Notes: generated by a model from the sequence alone, not told the origin. Positions 11,938 through 22,269 are shown, counted from the stretch's first letter. The stretch: DNA of 64,000 nt from Bryoerythrophyllum caledonicum (GCA_963971425.1 OZ020519.1:11982028-12046027); one strand, 5' to 3'. A program made the numbers and translations.

Positions 11938-11968
11938 TGCACTTTAGCTTGACTCGAGCTAAAGTGCA
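11938..11968. repeat. Palindrome in intron 1, 12-bp perfect arms
   Basis: TGCACTTTAGCT and AGCTAAAGTGCA are perfect arms around a 7-base centre. Confidence 0.75.
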
Positions 11969-11991
11969 TGACCTTGGTTAAGATAAATTAC

Positions 11992-13422
11992 CTCAAACCT
12001 CTTGACATTGGCAATCTCCAACGTTGTTCTCTGTCCTGACTTGTGAGACCCGCGAATGCCCGTGGCGAAATGCTTCGGCATTGGTCTCCAAGCTTGGATC
12101 CATAAAGCCCGAGAGCCGAGGATATTGGTTGCCCACGTCGGCTTGAATTGGACCAAGTGATTCACGCGATTATAATACGCGGATATCTTCCTCAGCTTCT
12201 CCGGATCCTTCGTCTAGACAATGTAACACTGCCATGTTCGGAAGTGCCTTATCATCACCTCTGGAACGTTGCCGTTGATCATCTTCTTTGATGTAGCAAC
12301 GCTGTGCTGGCCGTTGATGATGTAGAAGTCGCAGTCGCTGAGCTCCTCAATAGTCGTCGGCATAGCATCGAGCTTTGGTATGACGCAGAGAGTCTGCTTC
12401 TGCGTCTTGTTGGGCATTTCGAGATAATAATGCTTTAACTCCTCCATACCCCGAGGTTCGAATGCACAAATCGCCCACTCCGGCGGTGCAGTATGCAACC
12501 TCATCACGTCAAGCTCGATCTTCATCTCTTTGTCTCCTTGGAAGAAGCAGCTCTGACACTCCGTCCACAATTTTTGGTAAATCTGTTGGACGTTGTTGTA
12601 GTCGATTGCCTCTCCAAACCCGAGCGCCTTAGGGAGCTCCGAGAGTGCAAAGGCCATCGAATAGGACAACTCCTCCTCTGAAACGAGCTTCGTCTTCTTT
12701 CTCGAACAAGTCTCCGACTTCTTGGCAGTTGAGCGCTTCTTGACGGGGGAAGTAGACAGGGTGTTGCGCAGGGTGCTTTGATTTGTTCTTGCACGTGGTG
12801 TTCTAACCGATACCGACGCTTGACTCATATCCTGGCTACCGATCACGGCCCCAGAAACTATCGATATTTCTATCGGGCGCCTCCCCGCGTTTAATTTTGC
12901 CTTCTCTAGAGCGGCAAACGTATTCATTATCGATAGAATGACGCAGAGTTTATTTGCTACAGCCTTTGCTTTTAGCGGCTGACCGCTACTAGTCTCCCAT
13001 TTCTTTAGAGAGATTTCATGGTCGACCTGAGTCACTATTTCATCAAATTTGGACGACCTAAGAGAATCGACTAAATCCTGGATACAGAAGGGTGATGAAA
13101 CATTATTCACTACAATAGTGAACAAATAAGGGTCTACGGACTCAGTGGTTGTCTCACACGACAACTTAACGTGATCGTTATCTTCGTGGACAACATCAGT
13201 AATCAAGGTCGTGAAGTCGATGTGTTGAGGTTCAACGATGTCACCAGCAAAGGTCTGTCCAAACACTAGATTGTCTGTATAGGTGGCCCACACAAGCGTC
13301 CACTTCAAAGTCATTGATGGGTCCTTGAGCTCCCAGCAATCCAAGTGGTTGTTGTCGTCTCCATTGTCATCATCAATGTTGACGGGCTTTGGCTGGAAGA
13401 AGTGCTGCAGCTGAGTCACCAT
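11992..13422 (-). pseudogene. Exon 1: NGQHS / ParB-Srx-like domain
   Basis: Begins at Met 13422 (MVTQLQHFF), the first ATG after a probable acceptor (TGTGTGCAG). The first 200 residues are unrecognised. A basic, Ser/Thr-rich linker (KKRSTAKKSETCSRKK) looks like a nuclear localisation signal. Near the end, DFYIINGQHSVATSKKM resembles the DGQHR-type motif of ParB/sulfiredoxin-fold nucleases. It is followed by W-rich sequence (RHFRTWQCYIV, FKPTWATNILG) that continues past an in-frame TAG at 12214-12216. The 5' splice site is GAG|GTAATT at 11991. The ParB-like assignment rests on one motif only and is tentative. Confidence 0.5.
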
Positions 13423-13616
13423 CCTGTCCCTCTCAGATCTGCACACACACGAGACCGAGCACACAAATATTAGATTGCTCAGTTGATCATCCAATTAGGA
13501 TGGAGAGGTTACCCTTTAGCCTGACTCGAGCTAAAGTGTAACCGAATACAATGTATGTCAATAATACTCTGCAACAAAATTTAGTCAATTGGAGAATTCT
13601 CACAGACCCTTTCAAT

Positions 13617-13777
13617 CAATTCATGCCTATAAACCGTTCAACTCCTTAAACCGTGGAAAATCTTACGAACCAATCCAATCACTCACAAACCTCAGGCTTC
13701 GAGGTTCATAAGTGGTTGGAACGGGACTGAAGCTCATTCACGATTCAAGAACCTGAACGAGAAGTTGACATGAGTTG
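13617..13777. repeat. 161-nt long imperfect hairpin, copy 1
   Basis: The left arm starts CAATTCATGCC and ends CACAAACCTC. The right arm starts GAGGTTCATAAG and ends GACATGAGTTG. Read as reverse complement, the right arm aligns to the left along about 76 nt at an estimated two-thirds identity, with a loop near 13695. It is either a small foldback element or a precursor-like RNA hairpin. Confidence 0.6.
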
Positions 13778-13937
13778 AGATACTAGACTGCAATTACACG
13801 ATGGTAACATTGTTGTATTCAAGCTAATGCTGCATCTTTAGCTCGATTCGAGCTTAAGTGTTATAGCATAGAATGTATATCTGTACAGTTCTGACACTTT
13901 CAATATTTCTTCGGAAGACCTGTTTGACTTTTTTATT

Positions 13938-14098
13938 CAATTCATATCTACTTCTCGTTCAACTCTCAAAACTGTGGAAAAGCTTACGAACCGATCCAAT
14001 CACTCACGAACCTCACTCTTTAAGGTTCTCAAGTGGTTGGAGCGGGACTGAAGCTCATGCACACTTGTGAAAGGTGAACAAGAAGTAGACATGAGTTG
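13938..14098. repeat. 161-nt long imperfect hairpin, copy 2
   Basis: Same length and layout as copy 1: left end CAATTCATATCTACTTCTCG, right end AAGTAGACATGAGTTG, loop near 14018. The outer 20 nt of the two arms pair better than in copy 1. Confidence 0.65.
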
Positions 14099-14188
14099 GG
14101 TCATCGATATCATCGGTAAACTTTACTTTTGGAATGTTTTAGGTCAGAAAGTAGAGCTGTTTGAGATGTCGTTTAGGTATTTTGTTTT

Positions 14189-14218
14189 ACACTATAGCTC
14201 GATTCGCGGTAAAATGTG
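14189..14218. repeat. Palindrome, degenerate
   Basis: ACACTATAGCTC then CGCGGTAAAATGTGT: outer ACAC/GTGT ends kept, inner pairs partly lost. Confidence 0.45.
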
Positions 14219-14329
14219 TTGGCTTTGATAAAAAGAATGAGATTTTTTGAGACCCAGAGTGTGAGCGTAGATATTATGATCACTTTTGCTGGAGAGGGGC
14301 TTTAGCGCGACTATAGACGCATTTAGTTG

Positions 14330-14623
14330 TACATTTTAGCTCGATTCGAGCTAATGTGCGAAAAATGATGCACTAGTCCTGTACAATTCTACTCTACTTG
14401 AGCTAGAGTAAACTGGTCTAATGCATGTTATTGCGCACTTTAGCTCGAGTCGAGCTAAAGTAGGCTTTCCCGTATGCATTATTCGCCACACTTTACCTCG
14501 AGTCAAGGTAAAGTGCAGCCAAAAGAGCACACTGGAGAGCCCACTTAAGCTTGACTCGAGCTAAAGTGTGGCCCATATTGCACAGTGGAAGCCCCACTTT
14601 AGCTCGAGTCGAGCTAAAATGTG
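14330..14623. repeat. Array of six palindromes, ~53-bp period
   Basis: Members start at about 14330, 14383 (degenerate), 14434, 14487, 14541 and 14594, a regular spacing of 51-54 bp. The 14487 copy has TTTACCT and AGGTAAA arms, both changed from TTTAGCT/AGCTAAA in a pairing-preserving way. The spacers are about 22-26 bp and only weakly similar. Confidence 0.75.
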
Positions 14624-14699
14624 TTCATTGAAAAGCATATTTATTGCAGTTTGTGCAGATTTGTCTTTCGTTATATGATATTCAAGATGTAGGATTTAG

Positions 14700-15290
14700 G
14701 GCTCCTGGGTGAGAGTATGGATTTTACCTTTCAGCCATTGATTATGAACTTGAATCCCAGACAAATTCTGCTAGAACTAGACGTCCTACAAGAACAATAA
14801 CAAACCCACACACACAATCAATCAAAGTAGCACATGGAAACCAACACATTGATACCAGCACATTGAAGCTAGCACAAGCAGAACATTGACACCAGCACAA
14901 ACCAGCACAAACCAGCACATATAAACCACCACAAACCAGCACATTGAAACTAGCAGAATGCAGCATATTGACACCTACACAAACCAACACATTTAAACTA
15001 ACACAAACCACCACAAACCACCACAAACCACCACAAAACACCACAAAACACCACAAACCACCACAAAACACCACAAACCACCACAAAACACCACAAACCA
15101 CCACATTGAAACCACCAAATTGAAACCACCAAATTGAAACCAACACATTGAAACCAGCACATTGAATACACAAACTCATCTACGTGCTCACACATACATC
15201 CAAAGCAATGGTACACATATATAATGTTTCAACACATCACATCAAAAGCAATACTACACAAATATCAAAAGAAATGCAAGACTAAATGAG
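14700..15290. repeat. Minisatellite of CCACCACAAA / CCAGCACA units
   Basis: Long runs of ACAAACCACCACAAAAC-type units, densest at 15000-15110, with related ACCAGCACATTGAAACC units on both sides. Long open frames on the minus strand (repeats of CVF, GGLW and similar) are by-products of the repeat. Confidence 0.7.
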
Positions 15291-15389
15291 TGCACTTACC
15301 TTTAAAACTGAGAAATCCGACTGAAAAATCTGCAAGTCTTGTTCCTCGTTTTTGTCAATCCTCCGCGCACGGTCGTTTCAGACTCTACG

Positions 15390-15475
15390 TGCTCACACAA
15401 ACTCACACAAACTCACACAAACTCTCACAAACTCACAGAAACTCACACATTCTCATACAATCTCACACAAACAAC
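15390..15475. repeat. AACTCACAC tandem repeat
   Basis: Eight or more 9-10-base units of CTCACACAAA and near variants. A (CAA)n tract and related purine-rich repeats follow at about 15673-15725. Confidence 0.65.
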
Positions 15476-15479
15476 CCTA

Positions 15480-16512
15480 AACTCCAGCGCTACAGTATAC
15501 ACAAACTCACACAACCAGAATCGCACGTCCTACAAACCCTATCCGCAGAAAATCCTAAACCCCAGTAAATTGCGCACGAAAGCCTAAACTGCAATGCTAG
15601 AGTATACACAAACTTAACAAACCTTGTTGATAACGAAACTAACACAAACCGTAAAGATGCAACGACGAACAAAACAACAACAACAACAACGTGCGGAAGA
15701 ACAACAACAACGTGTGGAAGAACAAAGAGAAAGCTTGGACAGCAACGAAAAGTGGAAAAAAGAAGCTCGCGCCACGATTTTGTGGGGTACTTCCTGGAGC
15801 ACCTAAAGCCGTGAGGGTCGAAACTGTGTAGCCGCGTGGTGCTCCCAAGATACCCTCGGGATACTCTTTGCGATATTGGGGTGAGACCCTCGGGTATTAA
15901 AGGTGGATCCACCACAAATCATTCACCTTCGTTATTGATACCCGGAATTTCAAAAAGTCAATTTAATCTTACTAGAATAAGTTCAAGATATTATGCTCGT
16001 TTAGTATTTCTGTACTCATAAATTTCCTACACAATTTATCTGAGCCATTTACACTACAATTTTGCTTATTCTAGGGCAACGAGCACGAAGCAAAGGAAAA
16101 GTGATTATTTCCAATTTCATTCGTATGATCTCAATTAAAACTTATAAATTGACATTTTCTCAATAATACAAAAACTTAGATTGTACGGAAGTGAACGATT
16201 ATAGTGTTTAGTGTTAGAAACAGGATTATAGTGTTTAGTTTTCTTTCATGCTATCAGTGGATCAGCTGGCTTTCACTTGACTTGATTTCAATTTCTGCAT
16301 TACACAAGGAGTAAATTCATTACCATCGATATATATAAGTTCCTTCTACACCAGTTATTAGGTGAAGCACATTTAAGAGAGTTTTAAAGCTACGATTCTA
16401 AGATTCTATTACTTTGAATTCAAGTTTTGTTTTTTTGTGAGTTTGATATTATTTACTTTGAGAATCGAATAGACAATAAGTATGTTAAGACCACATCTTG
16501 CAATAGTATAAT
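15480..16512. other. Non-coding region
   Basis: Simple-sequence-derived open frames up to 15.9 kb, then AT-rich DNA. Nothing I can assign. Confidence 0.4.
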
Positions 16513-16529
16513 TTAAAATAAACTAGCAG

Positions 16530-16860
16530 TTGGCGCTTACTCCTAACATCTGGAGTTTGGGCCCCAACTTCTGCTCGGGTTTGAGCCCCTAACCTCTCGA
16601 GTTTGGGCCCCAACTTCTCGGCTTTGGGCCCCTAACATCTTGAGTTTGAGCCCAAACTTCTTGGGTTTGGGCCCCTAACATCTGGAGTTTGGGCTGAAAC
16701 TTAAAATGTTTGGGCCCCAAGCATCTTCGGTCACGGCCTAAACTTATTTAGTTTTGGCCCCAATCATCTTGATTCTGGATCCCAACTTCTTGGGTTTGAA
16801 CCCAAACTTTTAGGGTTTGGCACCCAACATCTTGATTTTGGGCCCCAAACATCTTAAGTA
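16530..16860. repeat. Minisatellite with TTTGGGCCCC core
   Basis: About twelve units of roughly 28-31 bp contain (G/C)AGTTTGGGCCCCAACTTCT or CTAACATCT variants. GGGCCC is itself palindromic. The units drift in sequence towards the right end. Confidence 0.7.
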
Positions 16861-16902
16861 ATTGCACCTTGTTTTTTTTCTCACATGAATTTGATACTTA
16901 GA

Positions 16903-16927
16903 ATATATATATATATATATATATACT
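16903..16927. repeat. (TA)n microsatellite
   Basis: An uninterrupted run of about 11-12 AT dinucleotides. Confidence 0.8.
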
Positions 16928-16936
16928 AGCATTTGG

Positions 16937-17683
16937 CGCTTGCTTTGCAACGCATTAGTTCAACCATTTTAATGTAGTTTTTATATCACAAAATATAAAA
17001 AAAGAAAGGTAACAACAATCTACATAAAATATAAATATGTCTTTAAAACCTGTGCATGAATTTTAATAATGTAATAGAATAGAATAGAAAAAAATTAATT
17101 AGGTTTTAGATTCTTTGCACTTTAACATGGAATTTCAAAAATGTAATGAACGTCAAATTTGTAATCAAGAGTTTCAAATTTATTTTGGATAAGCACAAAT
17201 TGCAACACACAAATGCAAATTTCACACATCCACAAACTCAACTTGCAATTACAATCTCAATTTCACACATCCACAAACTCAACTTGCAATTACAATCTCA
17301 ATTTCACACACCCACAAACTCAATTTGCAATTACAATCTCAAAACTTGCAATCTCACCTCAAAACCTGTAATTTCAATCTCCACAACTTGAATATGCAAT
17401 TTTGCAACTCCAACTTTGTATGCCAACCTCCAAGATCACAACTCCAACTTCACAACTTTTTCACTCCAAGTTTACAACTCATAATTTACAATTCAATCTT
17501 TTAGTGCTTAACTCAAAAAATATTTTGAACGTCAAATTTATAATCAAGAGTACAAATTGCAACACACAAATGCAAATTTGTCACACCCAAAAACTCAAGC
17601 TAATGCTTTGCAACGCATTAGTCCAACCATTTTAATGTAGTTTTATATTACAAACTATATTAAAAAAAAAGGTAACATGATTC
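16937..17683. repeat. Direct duplication enclosing a 41-bp tandem repeat
   Basis: The phrase GCTTTGCAACGCATTAGT...TTTTAATGTAGTTT occurs at 16944 and 17608. A second shared block, GAACGTCAAATTT...GCAACACACAAATGCAAATT, occurs at about 17148 and 17528. Within it, three 41-bp units (CACATCCACAAACTCAACTT core) lie at 17221-17343. No protein signal. Confidence 0.65.
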
Positions 17684-17817
17684 ACTACGGAGTTGGCTGC
17701 GTAGTTAACTGCGCGGTTGGCTTCACCGTTCCTATAGTTCACTCCATGGTTGAGTGTGCGATCAATCGCTGCGTGGTTCACTGCGCGGATTATGATTTTA
17801 GTAGAATGATGGTAGTG

Positions 17818-17918
17818 CACACTTTAGCTGTTTTGGAGCTAAAGTGTGCATATTTTCTTCTTAGTTCCCTACATTTAGTCATGGTGCACACTTTACCTCT
17901 AATGGAGCGAAAGTGTGA
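17818..17918. repeat. Two palindromes, ~68-bp period
   Basis: Copy 1 has GCACACTTTAGCT and AGCTAAAGTGTGC as perfect arms around GTTTTGG. Copy 2 at 17886 has ACTTTACCTC and GAGCGAAAGT, partly degraded. Both are preceded by TGGT(A)GTGCAC. Confidence 0.7.
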
Positions 17919-17919
17919 A

Positions 17920-19450
17920 TTTTTTCTTTTTTTTCACTTCATTTTGCTTTTAGTGTAATGGTACAAATATTGTAGTTAGAGCATCTCCACCCCTGATGGG
18001 GAATTTTCCAGGCCAGCGGGATGGTGCCCAAGTTTGAGATGATAGGAGGGAGGTTACTCTTTTCCCCCCGCACCATCCCCAAATTGGCCACTCTGAGGGA
18101 ACTCCAACGCCCAACACTGACACCGTAGTTGGCTAATTTTTTTTGGGGTTTTTATTGTTTTTTTTAATTCCCTCGTGTCATTACATGATTGAACACATGC
18201 TCCCGGGGAATTTTGGTGTCCCCTGTACTTTTTGTAAATTTACTATTCAGAGGAACCGGCGCCGCCACCCCAGCGGGCCGAGACACCGGCCTAGGCCTCA
18301 CGAAGTGGGCTTTACCGTGTTTATTCCTGCATCCCGGTCCCTCTACCCCGGTGGAGATTCTCTTTTTGTAGTACACTATTTGTCAACAAGTTGGCAACTA
18401 GTTTTAGCCACCATTGTCCTGAATATTATCCTTCATTCGTTCACCTACTGCAGTTTATTTTGTAATAGCCTTCAATCAGAACTCTACCCTAGCAAACAAG
18501 TTTGTCACTTGATAAATAGTGTTAGCTCAGAATCTTTTGCCTACCGGTTGCCATGCATTTATTCTTCGTCTCATCATCAACCTCAAATTCTTAAAGTCTT
18601 ATCCACAACTATTCTCATTCCCATCTCTTGCATTTCCTTTACATTATTTAATATTATCTAATGAATATTTAATGTGTGATCATATATTTAGCCAATAACT
18701 AATGAATTTGTAATGAATTTTCATAGGATATTTAATGTATATTTGTATAACTATAACTTTTATGCACAAATAAAGAATATTTAAATATTATTTAATGAAT
18801 CTTTAAAGTTTTAAAAGTATATTTTATGATAGTTTAATTAATATTTGTATATTTAATGATTATTTATAGAGTATTTAATGTATTATTAATGAATAGTTAT
18901 TGAATAGTTAATAAATTTCTAATGTAAAATCAATGTGTATTTGAATATTCAATGAGTATTTAATGAATATTTACTTTATATATAATGCACTTTGAATGCA
19001 TATGTGATGGATATCTAATGAGTATTTTACTTGTATTTCTATATTTATTGTAAGTTTAAGTTTTTTCCTTTTCCAATATTCCTTTCTTTTCTCACTTTCG
19101 TTACCAGAAGAATGTTCTTATATTTCTAATCTTCTACTTGTAGTTTCATTTTCCCTCCATATTTTACATTCTACTTTGTCCAATTTTTGTTATTTTCCTT
19201 TTGCTCCATACCTATGTCCAATTATTCCCAAGCTCTTTCTTGCAAATTCTTGTTTTTCTACATGCACTCAACCCTTCTTTACTTTGATGCTCAAGATGTA
19301 ATCAAATCATGATTAAGGTTTCCTACGGTAAGTGTCCACAAGTAAAAAACTTTATGTTCCACTATTTACTAGGATTGACATTTAGAGTAGTAGTTGACAT
19401 TTAGTGTAATATAGTTTTGTCACTACACTTATTGTAAATTTTACAATTAC
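17920..19450. other. AT-rich DNA with degenerate TTTAATGAATAT repeats
   Basis: At 17975-18120 there is a small inverted pair (GGGATGGTGC / GCACCATCCC) in a GCATCTCCAC-containing context, reminiscent of a degraded MITE but without clear ends. From 18.66 to 19.05 kb the DNA is a drift of AATGAATATTTAATG-like units. The 172-codon frame at 18143-18661 shows no protein features and is not annotated as a gene. Confidence 0.4.
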
Positions 19451-19490
19451 TGTATGGATTCCTATTTAGTGTCCACTACACTAGAAGCCA
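19370..19490. repeat. Dispersed repeat shared with 63045-63150
   Basis: Both copies read GACATTTAGTGT / GGCATTTAGTGT, then a GTCACTACACT block, a CAATTACTGTATGG or CAATTGGTGTATGG block and a TTTAGTG(T/A)(C/A)(C/T)ACTAC block in the same order. Rough identity is about two thirds. The nature of the element is unknown. Confidence 0.55.
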
Positions 19491-19551
19491 TCTTGTGTAT
19501 ACTGGAGCTACATAGTGCATTTTTGCTTTCTAATCCACTCCATTTAGTGAT

Positions 19552-19700
19552 GGTGCACAATTTAGCTCTAGTAGAGCTAAACTGTGCGTATTTTCTTTTT
19601 AGTTCACTGCACCAAGTGATGAGGCACACGTTAGCACTACTGGAGCTAAAGTGTGTGCACACACTCCTTTTAGTTCATTGCACGTAGTGATGGTGCACAC
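19552..19700. repeat. Three palindrome copies, ~69-bp period
   Basis: Starts are near 19552, 19621 and 19690, each preceded by GTGATG(G/A)(T/G)GCACA. The first has TTTAGCTC and GAGCTAAA with perfect pairing. The second is degraded on its left arm. The third is truncated to CTCTGCTAAA. Confidence 0.65.
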
Positions 19701-21055
19701 CTCTGCTAAAAACCAAGTTGATGTATGTGCAATGTGTATTTCCACTTCTACAAACAATCATTTTGAACTCCGTACTTCTCTTTATGGTTAAGTATTTCAC
19801 AAGTGAAATAGAAATCTTTTGAATTTTAAAAAGATTTTCAAAATATGTGGACCTAAATCTCCAATAGTAATATTAAAAAGAAAAAAAATATGACGATCCC
19901 CTAGTCTTCAGTGGATATGAAGTCTAAGTATTCTTGGTACCCTAAATCAATAATATGTGACAATGTGTGAAAATGTATGAATTGGGCTATAATCTTATTT
20001 TTCACTAGAAAAAGAACATGTTTTTCCATAATATCAATCGTTCTAATATTACTTCTATGTATTAAAAAACATTCTATATTGTGTCATAGCAAAAGGTTTT
20101 TAAGTTGCTCGACGTGCCGGCAATCAAGAAGTTTCTCTTTAGGCTAGCATAACTTTTATTGAAGACGTTCATTGAGAAAATAAATTACTTATAAATATGC
20201 CTCATGACTACTATCATCCTTTTACAAAATTTTGAGAATTTAAAATATAATTTGCCACCACTGGAACATGCTCAAAAAATGATTATTCTTTTTTTGCATG
20301 TATAAATAAATTCAAAATTTCTTACATTACAAACATTTAAGTATGCCTGATGCACTAAGTGATACACTTTGTATTAGTTATATTTTATATTTTGATTATC
20401 CTTTTTTGGTCATGAGGAGGTCTCTCGATTTCTTTTTTAAATCTTTTAATACTGTTCCACTCTCTATGTTTTACAAATGAAAATGTCTTTAATTTCACGT
20501 CAAAACATGAAATGAATTGTGTGTGGTCAAGAATTCTTCCATCTTTCATGTCATGCTTAGATTGCCACACTCTAAACTCATGATAATACAATGTGAACTC
20601 ACGAATAAGATATTTTAATCCAACTACTAGTTTGCGCACATTTCAAGTCTTTGAGTACCTCTAAGTGGATCCTAAACCAATTTCAATTCCAAATCCAGAC
20701 CATGGGGATACTTGGGATTCTTGCAAAAGAATGAACATTCTAAATTGATTACAAAATAGTAACATTATGCACATTTATAAAACCCAAAAGAAATGATGTC
20801 CAAAGCATGTTTGAATACATACTTTTTTGCTGAAAATACACGTGCACATATAATATGTTTTTTGTTTTTTTTAATGCAACTCGTTTGTTCAGGTCGTTGC
20901 TTTCAACTTTATAGATAAGTCCTATTTGGATTGTAATACAAATTCTTTCTAATCATCTCAATATCTTCTCTACATTTCCCTATACCTTTGTTGAATTGTC
21001 AATATCCGGAATATTCAAAGTATTATTAAATAGAAATGAAATGACATCAGAAAGA
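19701..21055. other. Non-coding AT-rich region
   Basis: No supported feature. An 84-codon minus-strand frame at 20385-20639 has no recognisable family. Confidence 0.4.
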
Positions 21056-21057
21056 TA

Positions 21058-21168
21058 ACACCTAAACCAAGGACCCTAAATCCTGAAACCTAAACCTAAA
21101 CCTAAACCTAAATTCCAAACCCTAAACCCTAAATTTAAACCCTAAATCCTAACCCTAACCCTAAGTAA
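21058..21168 (-). repeat. Interstitial telomere-like repeats (CCCTAAA)n, degenerate
   Basis: About twelve near copies of CCCTAAA, CCTAAAC or CCCTAA in one orientation. This is the plant-type TTTAGGG repeat read on the other strand, with substitutions that suggest an old internal tract rather than a chromosome end. Confidence 0.75.
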
Positions 21169-21783
21169 AATTGTGTATATTACTCGCATGTGCGAGTATA
21201 TTCAAGGTATCTACTCTTCCTTATCTTAGTCAACCGGAAAATAGTTGATTGAGTTTCCCGCCGAGATTTCAAATTTGCACTTTTTCAGGGGTTGTGGAAA
21301 AGTTTTCTCCCGCCAATTTTGAAGTTTCCTCCCACCAATTCTGAAACGGTCATGTGTCCAAGAGTGACCTTGCCAAACCTCAAAAGTTTTCTTCATTTTT
21401 TTCCGTCTCAGTTTGGTTGTTGTGCAAGGTTGGCGGAGAGAGGCTTGGAGGTGGTACAACTGTGGGAGGTTGAGGAGGGCATTATCTTTAGGTTGCGCAC
21501 GATTGAGCAAGGTGCTTGCACGAGGCAACAATGCACCGGTTGTCTTCTTCATAAGGTACACAATGTATACTTCTTGCATTCTCCGTGCACTCTAGCAATT
21601 AGGATGTGACAGTGTTTAGGGTTATTGCGCTGGTTCCAATTGCTACTGTGATTTTGAAGAATCACTGCGAGTTTCTTGATGACTAGCACAAAGATTTGGG
21701 TTCTAGTATGTAGAGAGGCAGATTCATAGGCTGAAGAGTTTGTCCATATGAAGCCCGAAAATGTCGCCGAGAATCACGGAAGG

Positions 21784-22190
21784 ACAGTTTAGCTCGAGTC
21801 GAGCTAAGTTGTCATTCCATAATAATAACGATAGTTTAGCTCGAGTCGAGCTAAACTGTCAGCCCATATTATTATTGACAGTTTAGCTAGACTCGAGCTA
21901 AACTGTCAGTACATAATATTATCTACAGTTTAGCTCGACTCGAGCTAAACTGTCAGTCCATATTACTATCGACAGTTTAGCTCCACTCGAGCTAAATTGT
22001 CGTACTACATTGATAACGACAGTTTAGCTCGGCTCGAGCTAGATTGTCTTACCTTATTTCCAAGGACAGTTTAGCTCGACTCGAGCTAATTTGTGATACC
22101 TTATTTTATATGTCTGTTTACCTAAGCTCGAGATCAATAGTCATACCGTCTAATAGTCAACATTTCAGGTCGGGCTAGGCTAAAATGTCA
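21784..22190. repeat. Array of nine palindromes, ~47-bp period
   Basis: Members start at about 21784, 21831, 21878, 21925, 21971, 22019, 22065, 22112 and 22161. The best copies have ACAGTTTAGCTCGA and TCGAGCTAAACTGT as perfect 14-bp arms. Compared with the intronic copies, CAC...GTG has become CAG...CTG on both arms. Spacers are about 17-19 bp, AT-rich and related (CATATTATTATTG, CATAATATTATCT). The last two members are degraded. Confidence 0.8.
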
Positions 22191-22269
22191 TTGTCAAGGG
22201 TGAGATTATTTCATATTCGGATTAAAATTGATCGCATGAAATATCATTCTTGTCATATAATACCATATG

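Larger units (their letters stand above)
8021..13422 (-). pseudogene. Five-exon gene: NGQHS (ParB-like) N-terminus, FCP1-like HAD C-terminus
   Basis: The model is built from five coding blocks joined by four GT-AG introns: 11991-11739, 10394-10111, 9144-8931 and 8665-8516. Introns 1, 2 and 4 fall exactly between codons and keep frame, which supports the model. Junction 3 needs a frame change, because exon 3 itself contains frameshifts. The product would start near Met 13422 and run through an NGQHS block, a long unrecognised middle region and an acidic/NLS region to an FCP1-like HAD phosphatase motif. In-frame stops at 12214, 10455, about 8759 and 8204 plus frameshifts in exon 3 mean this copy is broken. 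An AG acceptor directly before the first Met suggests another intron in the 5' leader. It could instead be two adjacent genes (13422-9145 and 8930-8021). Three of the four introns carry copies of the palindrome family. Confidence 0.5.
13495..14140. repeat. Two tandem ~320-bp units upstream of the five-exon gene
   Basis: Each unit holds one palindrome (13511-13540 and 13831-13862) followed by a 161-nt imperfect hairpin. The offset between units is about 320 bp, and the linking DNA is recognisably related. This is the promoter or 5' leader side of the minus-strand gene, and an acceptor-like TGTGTGCAG lies between it and the first Met. Confidence 0.6.

Noticed and set aside
14742-15216. Frames with CVF/GGLWW repeats
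   Set aside because: They are direct translations of the CCACCACAAA minisatellite.
17975-18120. Tourist/Harbinger-like MITE
   Set aside because: GCATCTCCAC and ACTCCAACGCC look familiar, but they are in direct rather than inverted order and no TTA/TAA target duplication could be placed.
18143-18661. 172-codon frame
   Set aside because: No conserved motif, biased AT-rich second half, and a shorter overlapping frame on each strand. Not supported as a gene.
21784-22190. CRISPR array
   Set aside because: Repeat-spacer periodicity is regular, but the repeats are full palindromes that diverge, the spacers are only 17-19 bp and resemble each other, no cas genes exist, and the context is a plant nuclear genome.
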